Source: Planctomycetia bacterium (GTDB lineage Bacteria > Planctomycetota > GCA-002687715). Taken from it: a stretch of DNA of 54,057 nucleotides. Position 1 is the stretch's first letter. Every line of letters starts with the position of its first letter. A program made the translations under genes and the position numbers. This document shows, piece after piece, positions 44,153 to 50,886 of the stretch. Location of the stretch: positions 1-54,057 of the forward strand of contig SXUL01000015.1 in NCBI GenBank assembly GCA_005790545.1, written 5' to 3'. A model generated the notes under the pieces. The model was not told where the DNA came from and did no database searches. It saw only the letters and a list, made by a program, of their open reading frames with translations.

Positions 44153-44969
44153 CAAAACGCGCGTGCGCGAAGTGCTCGGTGGCTTCCAGCCCGAAGCCGT
44201 ACTCGTACTCGGCAGCGGGCTCGGGGCTGTGGCGAGCCGCGTGCAGGATGCCTGCGTGCAACCGCAAGCGGCACTTCCCGGCGTGCCTGTCGCGGCCGTC
44301 AGCGGTCACGGCGGCGAGATCCTCTGCGGCACTCTCGGCGGACGCCGCGTGCTCGTGCTCTCGGGGCGCCTCCACCTGTACGAAGGACACAACCTCGGCG
44401 TTGTCACGCGCGCTCTGCGCCACGTCCTCTCAACTGGTCCACGACTGGTCATCCTCACCAACGCAGCGGGAGCCATCCAGCGCGATTTTCGTCCGGGGGA
44501 GCTCATGCTCATCGCGGACCACCTGAATCTCTCCGGCGGCTCACCCCTCGAAGGAGCTCACGATCCCGCGGATGGGCCGCGCTTCCCGGACATGAGCAAC
44601 GTCTGGTCCGTCGCTGCACGCCGCGCCTTCCGCAGCGTGGCCGATGAACGCGGTGTCACGCTGCGCGAAGGTGTCTATGCAATGCTCCGAGGCCCGCAGT
44701 ACGAAACGCCCGCCGAGGTGCGCATGCTGCGTCTCCTCGGTGCGGATGCCGTAGGCATGTCCACCGTGCCGGAAGCGATCGTGACCGCGGCGCGCGGCAT
44801 TCCCGTACTCGGCATTTCCATGCTTTCGAATCTCGCGGCAGGCATCTCCAGAGTTCCGCTGCGGCATGAAGAAGTGCTCGCTGAAGGGCAGAAGGCTGCC
44901 CATGTTCTCGGCATGTTGCTGGAGACGGGGCTCGCCCGTGCCATTGATGCCACGGGAGGCCGGGCATGA
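44145..44969 (+). CDS. punA: Purine nucleoside phosphorylase
   Basis: 274 aa, trimeric PNP family (MtaP/PNP). Cleaves purine (deoxy)ribonucleosides with phosphate to base plus (deoxy)ribose 1-phosphate. Seen: phosphate-binding VLGSGLGAVA, GRLHLYEGH, TNAAGAIQRDF, and MSTVPEAIVTA. The start is the ATG at 44145 with GGAGCG upstream, overlapping nupC by 8 bases. Overlaps cdd by ATGA. Confidence 0.94.
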   Translation: MDDKTRVREVLGGFQPEAVLVLGSGLGAVASRVQDACVQPQAALPGVPVAAVSGHGGEILCGTLGGRRVLVLSGRLHLYEGHNLGVVTRALRHVLSTGPRLVILTNAAGAIQRDFRPGELMLIADHLNLSGGSPLEGAHDPADGPRFPDMSNVWSVAARRAFRSVADERGVTLREGVYAMLRGPQYETPAEVRMLRLLGADAVGMSTVPEAIVTAARGIPVLGISMLSNLAAGISRVPLRHEEVLAEGQKAAHVLGMLLETGLARAIDATGGRA

Positions 44970-45358
44970 CCATCGATGAGAATCTGTTGGTGAGTGCCGC
45001 AGTCGCTGCGAGGGCGCACGCCCACGCGCCCTACTCCTCGTTTGCCGTCGGAGCAGCCCTCGAGAGCACGGACGGGCGAGTGTTCAGCGGGTGCAACGTC
45101 GAGAACGCGAGCTTCGGGCTGACCGTGTGCGCCGAGCGCAACGCCCTTGGCGCAGCCATCGCCGCGGGTGCACGGAAGTTCCGACGCATCGCCGTGGTGT
45201 CGCGCGGCGCCGCTGCTCCTTGTGGCGCCTGCCGGCAGGTGCTGTCGGAGTTCGGCATCGAACTCGAAGTTCTGCGCGCGGATGACGCCGGCACCATCGT
45301 CGCCCGCACGACGCTGCGCGCGCTCCTGCCCGAGCACTTCGGACCTCAGCAGCTCTGA
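44966..45358 (+). CDS. cdd: Cytidine deaminase
   Basis: 130 aa, tetrameric class. Converts (deoxy)cytidine to (deoxy)uridine, which Udp (opposite strand) can then cleave. Seen: SSFAVGAALE, GCNVENASFG, catalytic CAERNAL and the second Zn motif PCGACRQ. Last gene of the nupC operon; it ends 13 bases from the convergent udp stop. Confidence 0.96.
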   Translation: MTIDENLLVSAAVAARAHAHAPYSSFAVGAALESTDGRVFSGCNVENASFGLTVCAERNALGAAIAAGARKFRRIAVVSRGAAAPCGACRQVLSEFGIELEVLRADDAGTIVARTTLRALLPEHFGPQQL

Positions 45359-45371
45359 ATTCCGGAGAGGC

Positions 45372-46184
45372 TCAGGCCGGGCGCGCTTCTGAACCGCCCA
45401 CTGCTCCGGCCCGACGGAGCAGGTCGAGGGCGCCAAGCGCGACTTCCGTCGCTCGATCTTCGGCCGCGTGTTTCGCGGCGGGATCATCCAGGAATCTGTC
45501 GGTCGCGCGGTTTCCGATCACTGCGCACACAGCCCCCGTCCGCATGCCGAGGAGTTCGCCGAGAACGAACAAGACGGAAGTCTCCATCTCCATGTTGAGC
45601 ACGCCCTGCGCAGCGAGACGATCGAGCAGCCCCGGATCACGCGGCACCACCGTTCCCACACTCCGGCCTTGAGCGCCATAGAACGACGGCGCTGTGGCTG
45701 TGAGGCCCTGATGCACGGCCGCGTTGAGGTTCCGGGCACTGGCCACGAGGGCCTCTGCCACCGTGCCGCTTGCACGGGCTTTGAACTCGGGCTCCACCCA
45801 GAAGCCGGTGACCGACTCGAGGCGGAGAGCTTCACGTGAGATCACGAGTTCCCCGAGTTGGATATCGCGCTGCAAGGCCCCGGTGGTTCCGACGCGAATC
45901 ACGGTCGGCTGCGCGAGCAGCGGCTTCAACTCCACCAGCGCAATCTCGGTGTTGTCCGGCCCCATGCCAGTCGCCATGACGGAGATTTCGCGCCCCCGGA
46001 ACGGTCCGGTGTGCGTCACGTATTCCCGGCAACGTGTGCTCACGCGCACGGAGTCGAAGCGCGCCGCGATGCGATCGGCGCGTGCCGGGTCACCGACGAG
46101 CAGAAGCTCCTCCGCGACTTCGCCGGCCAAGAGCCCGATGTGGTACGCGCGCCCCTCGCCGCCACGTGGCGCACCGGCACTCAC
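45372..46184 (-). CDS. udp: Uridine phosphorylase-family nucleoside phosphorylase
   Basis: 270 aa, hexameric NP-I family. Seen: phosphate loop VGDPARADRIA, ATGMGPDNTEIALVEL, RVGTTGALQ, and ribose-binding NMEMETSVLF. Cleaves (deoxy)uridine to uracil plus (deoxy)ribose 1-phosphate; exact base preference is not readable. GTG start within the deoC stop (GTGA). Last gene of the BMC operon. Confidence 0.9.
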   Translation of the reverse strand: MSAGAPRGGEGRAYHIGLLAGEVAEELLLVGDPARADRIAARFDSVRVSTRCREYVTHTGPFRGREISVMATGMGPDNTEIALVELKPLLAQPTVIRVGTTGALQRDIQLGELVISREALRLESVTGFWVEPEFKARASGTVAEALVASARNLNAAVHQGLTATAPSFYGAQGRSVGTVVPRDPGLLDRLAAQGVLNMEMETSVLFVLGELLGMRTGAVCAVIGNRATDRFLDDPAAKHAAEDRATEVALGALDLLRRAGAVGGSEARPA

Positions 46185-47047
46185 GTCGAGGATTCCTTGA
46201 CGATGCGCACGCCTGCGCTGGCGCCGATGCGTGTGGCACCTGCCGCCAGCATGGCTTGCATGGCCGCGAGGTCTTTGACGCCACCGCTGGCCTTGACCCC
46301 CATGGCCGGGCCGACCACTTCGCGCATGAGCGCAATGTCCTTGGCAGTGGCACCGCCGCCACTGAAGCCCGTGGAGGTCTTCACATAATCGGCGGCCGCA
46401 TCCTTCGCGATGCGGCAGGCGGCCCGCTTCTGGTCATCCGTCAGCAAACTCGTTTCAATGATGACCTTCACCACTCCACCGGCGCGACGTGTTGCCACAA
46501 CCGCCTCGATGTGCGCGCGCACGAGATCCTGTCGTCCTGACTTGAGGAGTCCGACCGGGATGACCATGTCGAGTTCCTCGGCGCCCAGATCCTGAGCCAG
46601 ACGTGCTTCGTGCGCCTTCACCTCGGGCAGCGTTGCACCCAGGGGAAACCCGATGACGGTGCAGGTGCGCACCGCCGAGCCTTCGAGCTTGCGACGGCAG
46701 CGTTCAATGAACACCGGATTCACGCACACGGATGCGAACCCGTGCTCCGCCGCTTCGGCACAGAGACGGTCAACTTCGGCCTCCGTCGCGTCAGGCTTGA
46801 GCAGCGTGTGATCGATGAGTGCCGCGAGCGCGGGTCTGGGGGCACCGACCCCGGGACCGGCGCCCAGTCGTGCCACCCCGGCCGCGAGAAAATCATCCAG
46901 CTTGAACGAACACTGGCGCACGCACTGCCCTTGGCAATTGCCGCAGACCTTGTCGCGTTGCTGCGCACGCGCAGCGTTCTGACGCGCGAGCACTTCGTCG
47001 ACGATGCGCTCCGCCAGTGCATCCATGGCCTTGGCGTCGAGATTCAT
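46181..47047 (-). CDS. deoC: Deoxyribose-phosphate aldolase with BMC-targeting-like N-terminal extension
   Basis: 288 aa. The aldolase (about 72-288) cleaves 2-deoxyribose 5-phosphate to acetaldehyde and glyceraldehyde 3-phosphate. Catalytic residues are present: Asp160 (ELDMVIPVG), Schiff-base Lys223 (YVKTSTGFS) and Lys252 (VKASGGV). The first 70 residues are extra: an amphipathic helix (about 1-25, MNLDAKAMDALAERIVDEVL) resembling a microcompartment encapsulation peptide, then C35-x2-C38-x3-C42-x3-C46, a possible metal or Fe-S site, then a short helix and a Gly/Pro linker. Overlaps the upstream BMC vertex gene by ATGA and udp by GTGA. Strong evidence for DeoC; targeting is inferred. Confidence 0.95.
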   Translation of the reverse strand: MNLDAKAMDALAERIVDEVLARQNAARAQQRDKVCGNCQGQCVRQCSFKLDDFLAAGVARLGAGPGVGAPRPALAALIDHTLLKPDATEAEVDRLCAEAAEHGFASVCVNPVFIERCRRKLEGSAVRTCTVIGFPLGATLPEVKAHEARLAQDLGAEELDMVIPVGLLKSGRQDLVRAHIEAVVATRRAGGVVKVIIETSLLTDDQKRAACRIAKDAAADYVKTSTGFSGGGATAKDIALMREVVGPAMGVKASGGVKDLAAMQAMLAAGATRIGASAGVRIVKESST

Positions 47048-47316
47048 GAAGCCAGCTCCACGTTGTCCACCACGGCCACGACAAGCGCCTGCACGGGAGT
47101 GGATTCGTCTGCGAGCACAATGCGCGCGCCGCCGCCCTCGCGATTCACCAGCACGAGATCGCCAGGTCCGGCATCCACGCGGTCCATGCAGACGAGTGGT
47201 GCGCCGCGGGCGACGCCGTCGAGCCCCACCGGCGTGACCAGAAGCAGCTTCGCACCGTCGAGATGCGCATTCTTCTGCGTGGCATGCACTGCACCTTGGA
47301 CGCGGCCGAGAATCAT
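47044..47316 (-). CDS. BMC vertex protein (BMC-P, EutN/CcmL family), paralogue 1
   Basis: 90 aa, pfam03319-type pentamer that caps the vertices of a bacterial microcompartment shell. Seen: MILGRVQGAVHATQK at the N-terminus, DAGPGDLVLVNREGGGAR as the Gly-rich loop, and ALVVAVVDNVEL at the C-terminus. Start ATG overlaps the stop of the preceding BMC-P (ATGA), and its stop overlaps deoC. Confidence 0.92.
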   Translation of the reverse strand: MILGRVQGAVHATQKNAHLDGAKLLLVTPVGLDGVARGAPLVCMDRVDAGPGDLVLVNREGGGARIVLADESTPVQALVVAVVDNVELAS

Positions 47317-47603
47317 GGCTTCGCTCCGACGTCGACGCGGTCGATGACCGCCACGACACACGCGTCCACGGCCGCCACGTCCACTTCAGGATGCCTCTCC
47401 CTCCAAGGCAGCACGGCTTCATAGGCCGTCGTGTACGTCACCAGATCACCCGGACCTGAGGACGCGGTGTCGAGAGCGGCGAGCACATCGCCGGCGTTGT
47501 TCTGCTGCGCATCGAGGGGTTGCAACAGGACGAAACGCGCGCCCGCGAGCGGTTCGTGTTTCACCGTCGCCCACACCGATCCGATGACGCGGCCCATCAG
47601 CAT
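47313..47603 (-). CDS. BMC vertex protein (BMC-P), divergent paralogue 2
   Basis: 96 aa. N-terminus MLMGRVIGSVWATVKHEPLA and C-terminus ACVVAVIDRVDV match the BMC-P fold. The middle departs from the family: TASSGPGDLVTYTTAYEAV and an Arg/Glu-rich PWRERHPEVD replace the usual GAGxGExVLVxxGSxAR. It overlaps the RpiB-like gene by 7 bases. The ATG at 47603 matches the M-x-x-G-R-V start of its paralogues. Confidence 0.88.
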   Translation of the reverse strand: MLMGRVIGSVWATVKHEPLAGARFVLLQPLDAQQNNAGDVLAALDTASSGPGDLVTYTTAYEAVLPWRERHPEVDVAAVDACVVAVIDRVDVGAKP

Positions 47604-48367
47604 GCGCCAGACTCGATCTTGGCTACACGGGCCGCATGACGGCCTCCGGCAAAGGGTGTCGCCAAGAAGACCGACACGAGCGCCTTCGCCTGCAGGTCAC
47701 CGAGAACACGTCCGCCGAGACAAAGCACGTTCGCGTCGTTGTGCTCGCGGGCATTCACGGCCTCAAGCACTTCGCGACAGGTGGCGGCACGCACTCCCTT
47801 GTGCCGATTCGCGGCCATCGCGGAACCGAGTCCCATGCCATCGACGCAGACGCCGAAACGGGCCTCACCCCGGGCTACGCATGCGGCCAATTTGTGTGCG
47901 AAATCCGGGTAGTCCACGGACTCTGCGCTGTGCGTTCCGAGATCGAGCACACGGCAGCGAGCTTCATCCGTGAGGAAGCGCGCGAGCAACTGCTTGAGCG
48001 CGAATCCGCCGTGATCGCTGGCAAGCGCCACGGTGTCCTCAAGCGGCGCGGATGAACTGACACAGGTCACCGACACGGCCGCGGCCTTGGCCGCCGCCAC
48101 CGGCGCCGCGCTGCCGGGAGCAGCCGCCGCGACGACAGTGGCATCAAGGACCACGCCGTAGCGCTCGGCAGTCTCACGCGCGAGGGGCGTCACGATGGCG
48201 CGGGGTGTGATGCGCACGGGCCGGCTCTCAGCACGCGCGGTGAGAACATCCTGTTCCGTCACGAGTCCGAGAGGTGCGGACTCAGGCGCCTTGTCAGGGG
48301 CGACCGGACCTGTGAGGTGCTCGCGCAGTGTGGCCAGCACCAGGCTCTTCAGCGCCTCGCGCTCCAT
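47597..48367 (-). CDS. rpiB: RpiB/LacAB-family sugar-phosphate isomerase with BMC-type N-terminal extension
   Basis: 256 aa. Residues ~112-256 are RpiB-like: ASDHGG (Asp118-His119), DYPDFA, AANRHKGVRA, REHNDANVL (His209-Asn210). The N-terminal 110 residues are extra: an amphipathic helix (MEREALKSLVLATLREHLTG) like an encapsulation peptide, a segment VRITPRAIVTPLARETAERY resembling the N-terminal LTPSAR element of EutT, and an Ala-rich linker. The catalytic Cys of E. coli RpiB (Cys66) is Asp176 here, so ribose/ribulose 5-phosphate isomerisation is uncertain. It starts 5 bases after the third BMC-P stop. Confidence 0.88.
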   Translation of the reverse strand: MEREALKSLVLATLREHLTGPVAPDKAPESAPLGLVTEQDVLTARAESRPVRITPRAIVTPLARETAERYGVVLDATVVAAAAPGSAAPVAAAKAAAVSVTCVSSSAPLEDTVALASDHGGFALKQLLARFLTDEARCRVLDLGTHSAESVDYPDFAHKLAACVARGEARFGVCVDGMGLGSAMAANRHKGVRAATCREVLEAVNAREHNDANVLCLGGRVLGDLQAKALVSVFLATPFAGGRHAARVAKIESGAC

Positions 48368-48372
48368 TCCTG

Positions 48373-48687
48373 TCAGCCCTTCACGCGCCGCGGGCGCGCG
48401 TCCTCGGTAGCCCAATCGCGATCCACGACTTCGAGGTCATCGATGATGGCCATCACCACGGCATCGACGGGCCGGTTCTTGGTCGCTTCAGTCTGGCGGC
48501 CACTGGACCCCTGCGCCACGAGCACGCGCTCGCCGACGCCGGCACCCACGGCGTCAACGGCCACAACGAATGTGTCGAGGAGCTTGCCGTCGGGCTTGAT
48601 GGCCCGCACGATGAGGTACCGCGCGTTGTCGAGAGATGGCTCGTGCCGGGTCGCCCACACCGTGCCCACCACGCGTCCCAGCAGCAT
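48373..48687 (-). CDS. BMC vertex protein (BMC-P), paralogue 3; first gene of the BMC operon
   Basis: 104 aa. Closest of the three to the CcmL/EutN consensus: MLLGRVVGTVWATRHEPSL, then VGAGVGERVLVAQGSSGRQT, then AVVMAIIDDLEVV, followed by a charged ~14-residue tail. The ATG at 48687 has a strong GGGAGGAG upstream. Being promoter-proximal with the best ribosome binding site, it may be made in the largest amount of the operon. Confidence 0.93.
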   Translation of the reverse strand: MLLGRVVGTVWATRHEPSLDNARYLIVRAIKPDGKLLDTFVVAVDAVGAGVGERVLVAQGSSGRQTEATKNRPVDAVVMAIIDDLEVVDRDWATEDARPRRVKG

Positions 48688-48724
48688 GTGCTCCTCCCGG
48701 CGGGCTTGTCGCCGCGCGCGTGAA

Positions 48725-48752
48725 AGGGTACAGGACACCCTCAGTGGATCAA
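48725..48752 (-). promoter_or_regulatory. Candidate promoter of the BMC operon
   Basis: Minus strand TTGATC (48747-48752), 16-base spacer, TACCCT (48725-48730). It gives a leader of about 30 bases before the GGGAGGAG site. It overlaps the start region of the divergent membrane-protein gene, so the two may compete. Confidence 0.45.
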
Positions 48753-49652
48753 GTGTCGGAGCAAACGGAATCGACGCTCGCCGCGCGCGCCTTGCGCGTG
48801 GCCTTCGTTCCGGGCATCGCGGTGACCTTGGCGGACATCCTGCTCTGCCGACCGCTGCTCCACTGCGCCGGTGCGACCGACTGGACGGGCGACGCGGCTG
48901 CCGCCGCGGATCTGCTGGCACCTGTGGTGCTCGCCACCCGCTGCGTCCTGCTTGTGGTCGCGGGATGTGCATTGGCAGCAGCACGAGTTCCGCAAGACAG
49001 GGATCTCGGCCGCACTGCCCGGCTCTTCGTGACCGCCGCGGCTCTCGCGGCGCTTCATCCCCTTTGTTCAGAGGCCTCGTTCTACGGACGCATCGTCATC
49101 GGCCTTGGAGCGCTCCTCGCGACCGTTCGCTCGCCAACACTGCGGCCCTTTGCTGCAGCGCTCGCTCTGGCCGCCTGCGGAGATACTGCGAGCACCGTGC
49201 TGCCCCACGGCCCCGCAAGCGCGTGGACGACGGACGCTCTCCTCATCGCGAGTTTCGTGCTGTTGGGCATCGGCCTCGGAAGCTGGAAGAACGTCCAACC
49301 GGCCCTCGCCGCGCTTCTCACCATCGCGCTCCTCGAGGTGTTTCCGGAGTTGGCTGCCAACGCCGCGCGCCTCGCGCCTCTCCGCTTCGAGGTGCTTCCG
49401 CCGACAGCGGGCCTCGCCGTGCTCGCCTGGGCGTCCATGGTCGCGCTGAGAGCCCCACGCACCGCGCGGCGCCTGCTTCCCGCGCTGCTCATGCTCCTCA
49501 CCTTGGGTGGCGCGGACTTGGTGGACCTCGCCACGGCGGGCGTCGCGCTGCTGCTGTTCGACCCCGGCGCCTGGCCGGTTCAGAGCAGAGGCGGCGTGGA
49601 CTCGCCGCTCGCCTCGCCGGCTGATCCTGCAGCGTCGTCTTCGCCGCTCTGA
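48744..49652 (+). CDS. Integral membrane protein of unknown function
   Basis: About 302 aa from a GTG at 48744 (AGGA upstream; start uncertain, a second GTG follows at 48753). Nine or so Leu/Ala-rich hydrophobic segments, no charged catalytic motif, and a Pro/Ser-rich C-terminal tail. No transporter family recognised. It diverges from the BMC operon and converges with the bifunctional-nuclease-family gene, overlapping it by 73 bases at the 3' end. Confidence 0.7.
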   Translation: MDQVSEQTESTLAARALRVAFVPGIAVTLADILLCRPLLHCAGATDWTGDAAAAADLLAPVVLATRCVLLVVAGCALAAARVPQDRDLGRTARLFVTAAALAALHPLCSEASFYGRIVIGLGALLATVRSPTLRPFAAALALAACGDTASTVLPHGPASAWTTDALLIASFVLLGIGLGSWKNVQPALAALLTIALLEVFPELAANAARLAPLRFEVLPPTAGLAVLAWASMVALRAPRTARRLLPALLMLLTLGGADLVDLATAGVALLLFDPGAWPVQSRGGVDSPLASPADPAASSSPL

Positions 49653-50131
49653 GCCTGCTTCTCGATCTGCTCCTCGAGTTCCGCAAGCATCTTCGAGACG
49701 TCTTCGACCTCATCAAGGACGCGGCGGGTGACCTGCAATGCAACGCCATGACGCAGGGCCAGCACGATGGCATCGGACGCGCGGGCGTCGAGGCGGACAC
49801 GATCCTCCTCCGCACCGACCTTGCGCAGAAGAGTGAGAGTGCTGCAGAAGGCCCCGTTCACCACGGAGGAAATCACGACGCTTTCCACCTGGATGTCGTA
49901 ACCCGCGAGAATCCAGGCGAGAAGATCGTGGGTCAGGGGGCGCGCGGGCAGTTCCTTCTTCAGTTCGCGGAGCACCGCAGCCGCTTCGCCAGGCCCGATG
50001 AAGATGATGAAGCGTTTGCCGCCACCGGAAAGAACGAGTCCCGCGCTGTCCCGCGCCGGCAACACACGACAGAGTTCGAGCGGCAGCAGATCATCGGGCG
50101 CTGCGGGATGTCCCTTGGGGGCGTCGTTCAC
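49580..50131 (-). CDS. Bifunctional nuclease (BFN/DUF151) family protein
   Basis: 183 aa. Seen: FIGPGEAAAVLRELKKEL, the family motif ARPLTHDLLAWIL, and DARASDAIVLALRHGVALQV (family DARPSDAIALALR), then an acidic C-terminal tail. Plant and bacterial members have been reported to have nuclease activity; the bacterial function is not well established. The 73-base antisense overlap with the membrane-protein gene covers its acidic tail. Confidence 0.9.
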   Translation of the reverse strand: MNDAPKGHPAAPDDLLPLELCRVLPARDSAGLVLSGGGKRFIIFIGPGEAAAVLRELKKELPARPLTHDLLAWILAGYDIQVESVVISSVVNGAFCSTLTLLRKVGAEEDRVRLDARASDAIVLALRHGVALQVTRRVLDEVEDVSKMLAELEEQIEKQAQSGEDDAAGSAGEASGESTPPLL

Positions 50132-50147
50132 GGCCCCATGTTACCGG

Positions 50148-50774
50148 TCAACGATCGTTGATCAGCACACGCGTTCCTGCCGGTATCAGGTCGAAGAGAG
50201 CCACAAGATCTCCGTTGTCGAGAGCCACACTGCCGTCGGTGAAGCAGCGTCCGGAGAATGCGAAGAGATTCCCCTGGATGCCGATGGGACCTCCGAGCGG
50301 GGTGTCCACCGGAGGTGCTGCTCCCGTTGCGTGGGCCTGCTGGATGCGCTGCCAATCGTCTGGAGTGATCTGGCCGCCAGTGAGCGCGGCATCGGCGTCC
50401 TGCTCGCTCGGGTAATCCAGTCTGAGAAAGCGCGCTCCGCGACCGAACACGGATGTGCGCCGTTCGCGGGCCATGACGCGATACTCCCCCAGAGGTGTGC
50501 CGGCTTCCGAGCCGGATCGACCGATAGGACCCTTGCCGTAGCCGATGTCGCAACGCAAGAGGACCTCCTCACCCTGATGAACCTCGAGCACCATGCGCTG
50601 CAGCGCCACTTCGACCCAGAGTTCCTCATCCGCGTGCAGCTTGCCGCTGACGGCGAGTTCCTGGCGGAAGTCGCGCGCTGGCCACTCCTCAAGGAAGAAC
50701 ACCTGGAAGAGGGCCCAGCCTGCTGCTGCCACAAGCAGCCCGCGCACAAAGAGAGCTTTCAAGATTCCGATCAT
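50148..50774 (-). CDS. L,D-transpeptidase-fold (YkuD) protein lacking the catalytic Cys
   Basis: 208 aa. One N-terminal membrane anchor (MIGILKALFVRGLLVAAAGW) and a YkuD-like domain: GTPLGEYRVMARE, a GPIGIQG strand, and the terminal NGDLVALFDLIPAGTRVLI. The active site, normally His...SHGCxR or TDGC, reads CFTDGSVAL: Ser182 replaces Cys, and Gln167 replaces the usual His. A different Cys (177) lies five residues earlier. Probably not a transpeptidase; possibly a peptidoglycan-binding or other peptidase-like role. Start ATG at 50774; ribosome binding site weak. Confidence 0.82.
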   Translation of the reverse strand: MIGILKALFVRGLLVAAAGWALFQVFFLEEWPARDFRQELAVSGKLHADEELWVEVALQRMVLEVHQGEEVLLRCDIGYGKGPIGRSGSEAGTPLGEYRVMARERRTSVFGRGARFLRLDYPSEQDADAALTGGQITPDDWQRIQQAHATGAAPPVDTPLGGPIGIQGNLFAFSGRCFTDGSVALDNGDLVALFDLIPAGTRVLINDR

Positions 50775-50886
50775 CGCGATGGAAGACCGTGGTTTTTTTC
50801 GACATCCCGCCGCTCCGCGGCAAGTAATCACGGCCACAATCCCGGATCGAGCGGAAAAAAGTACATTGCCGCGCAAGAGCGCGGAT

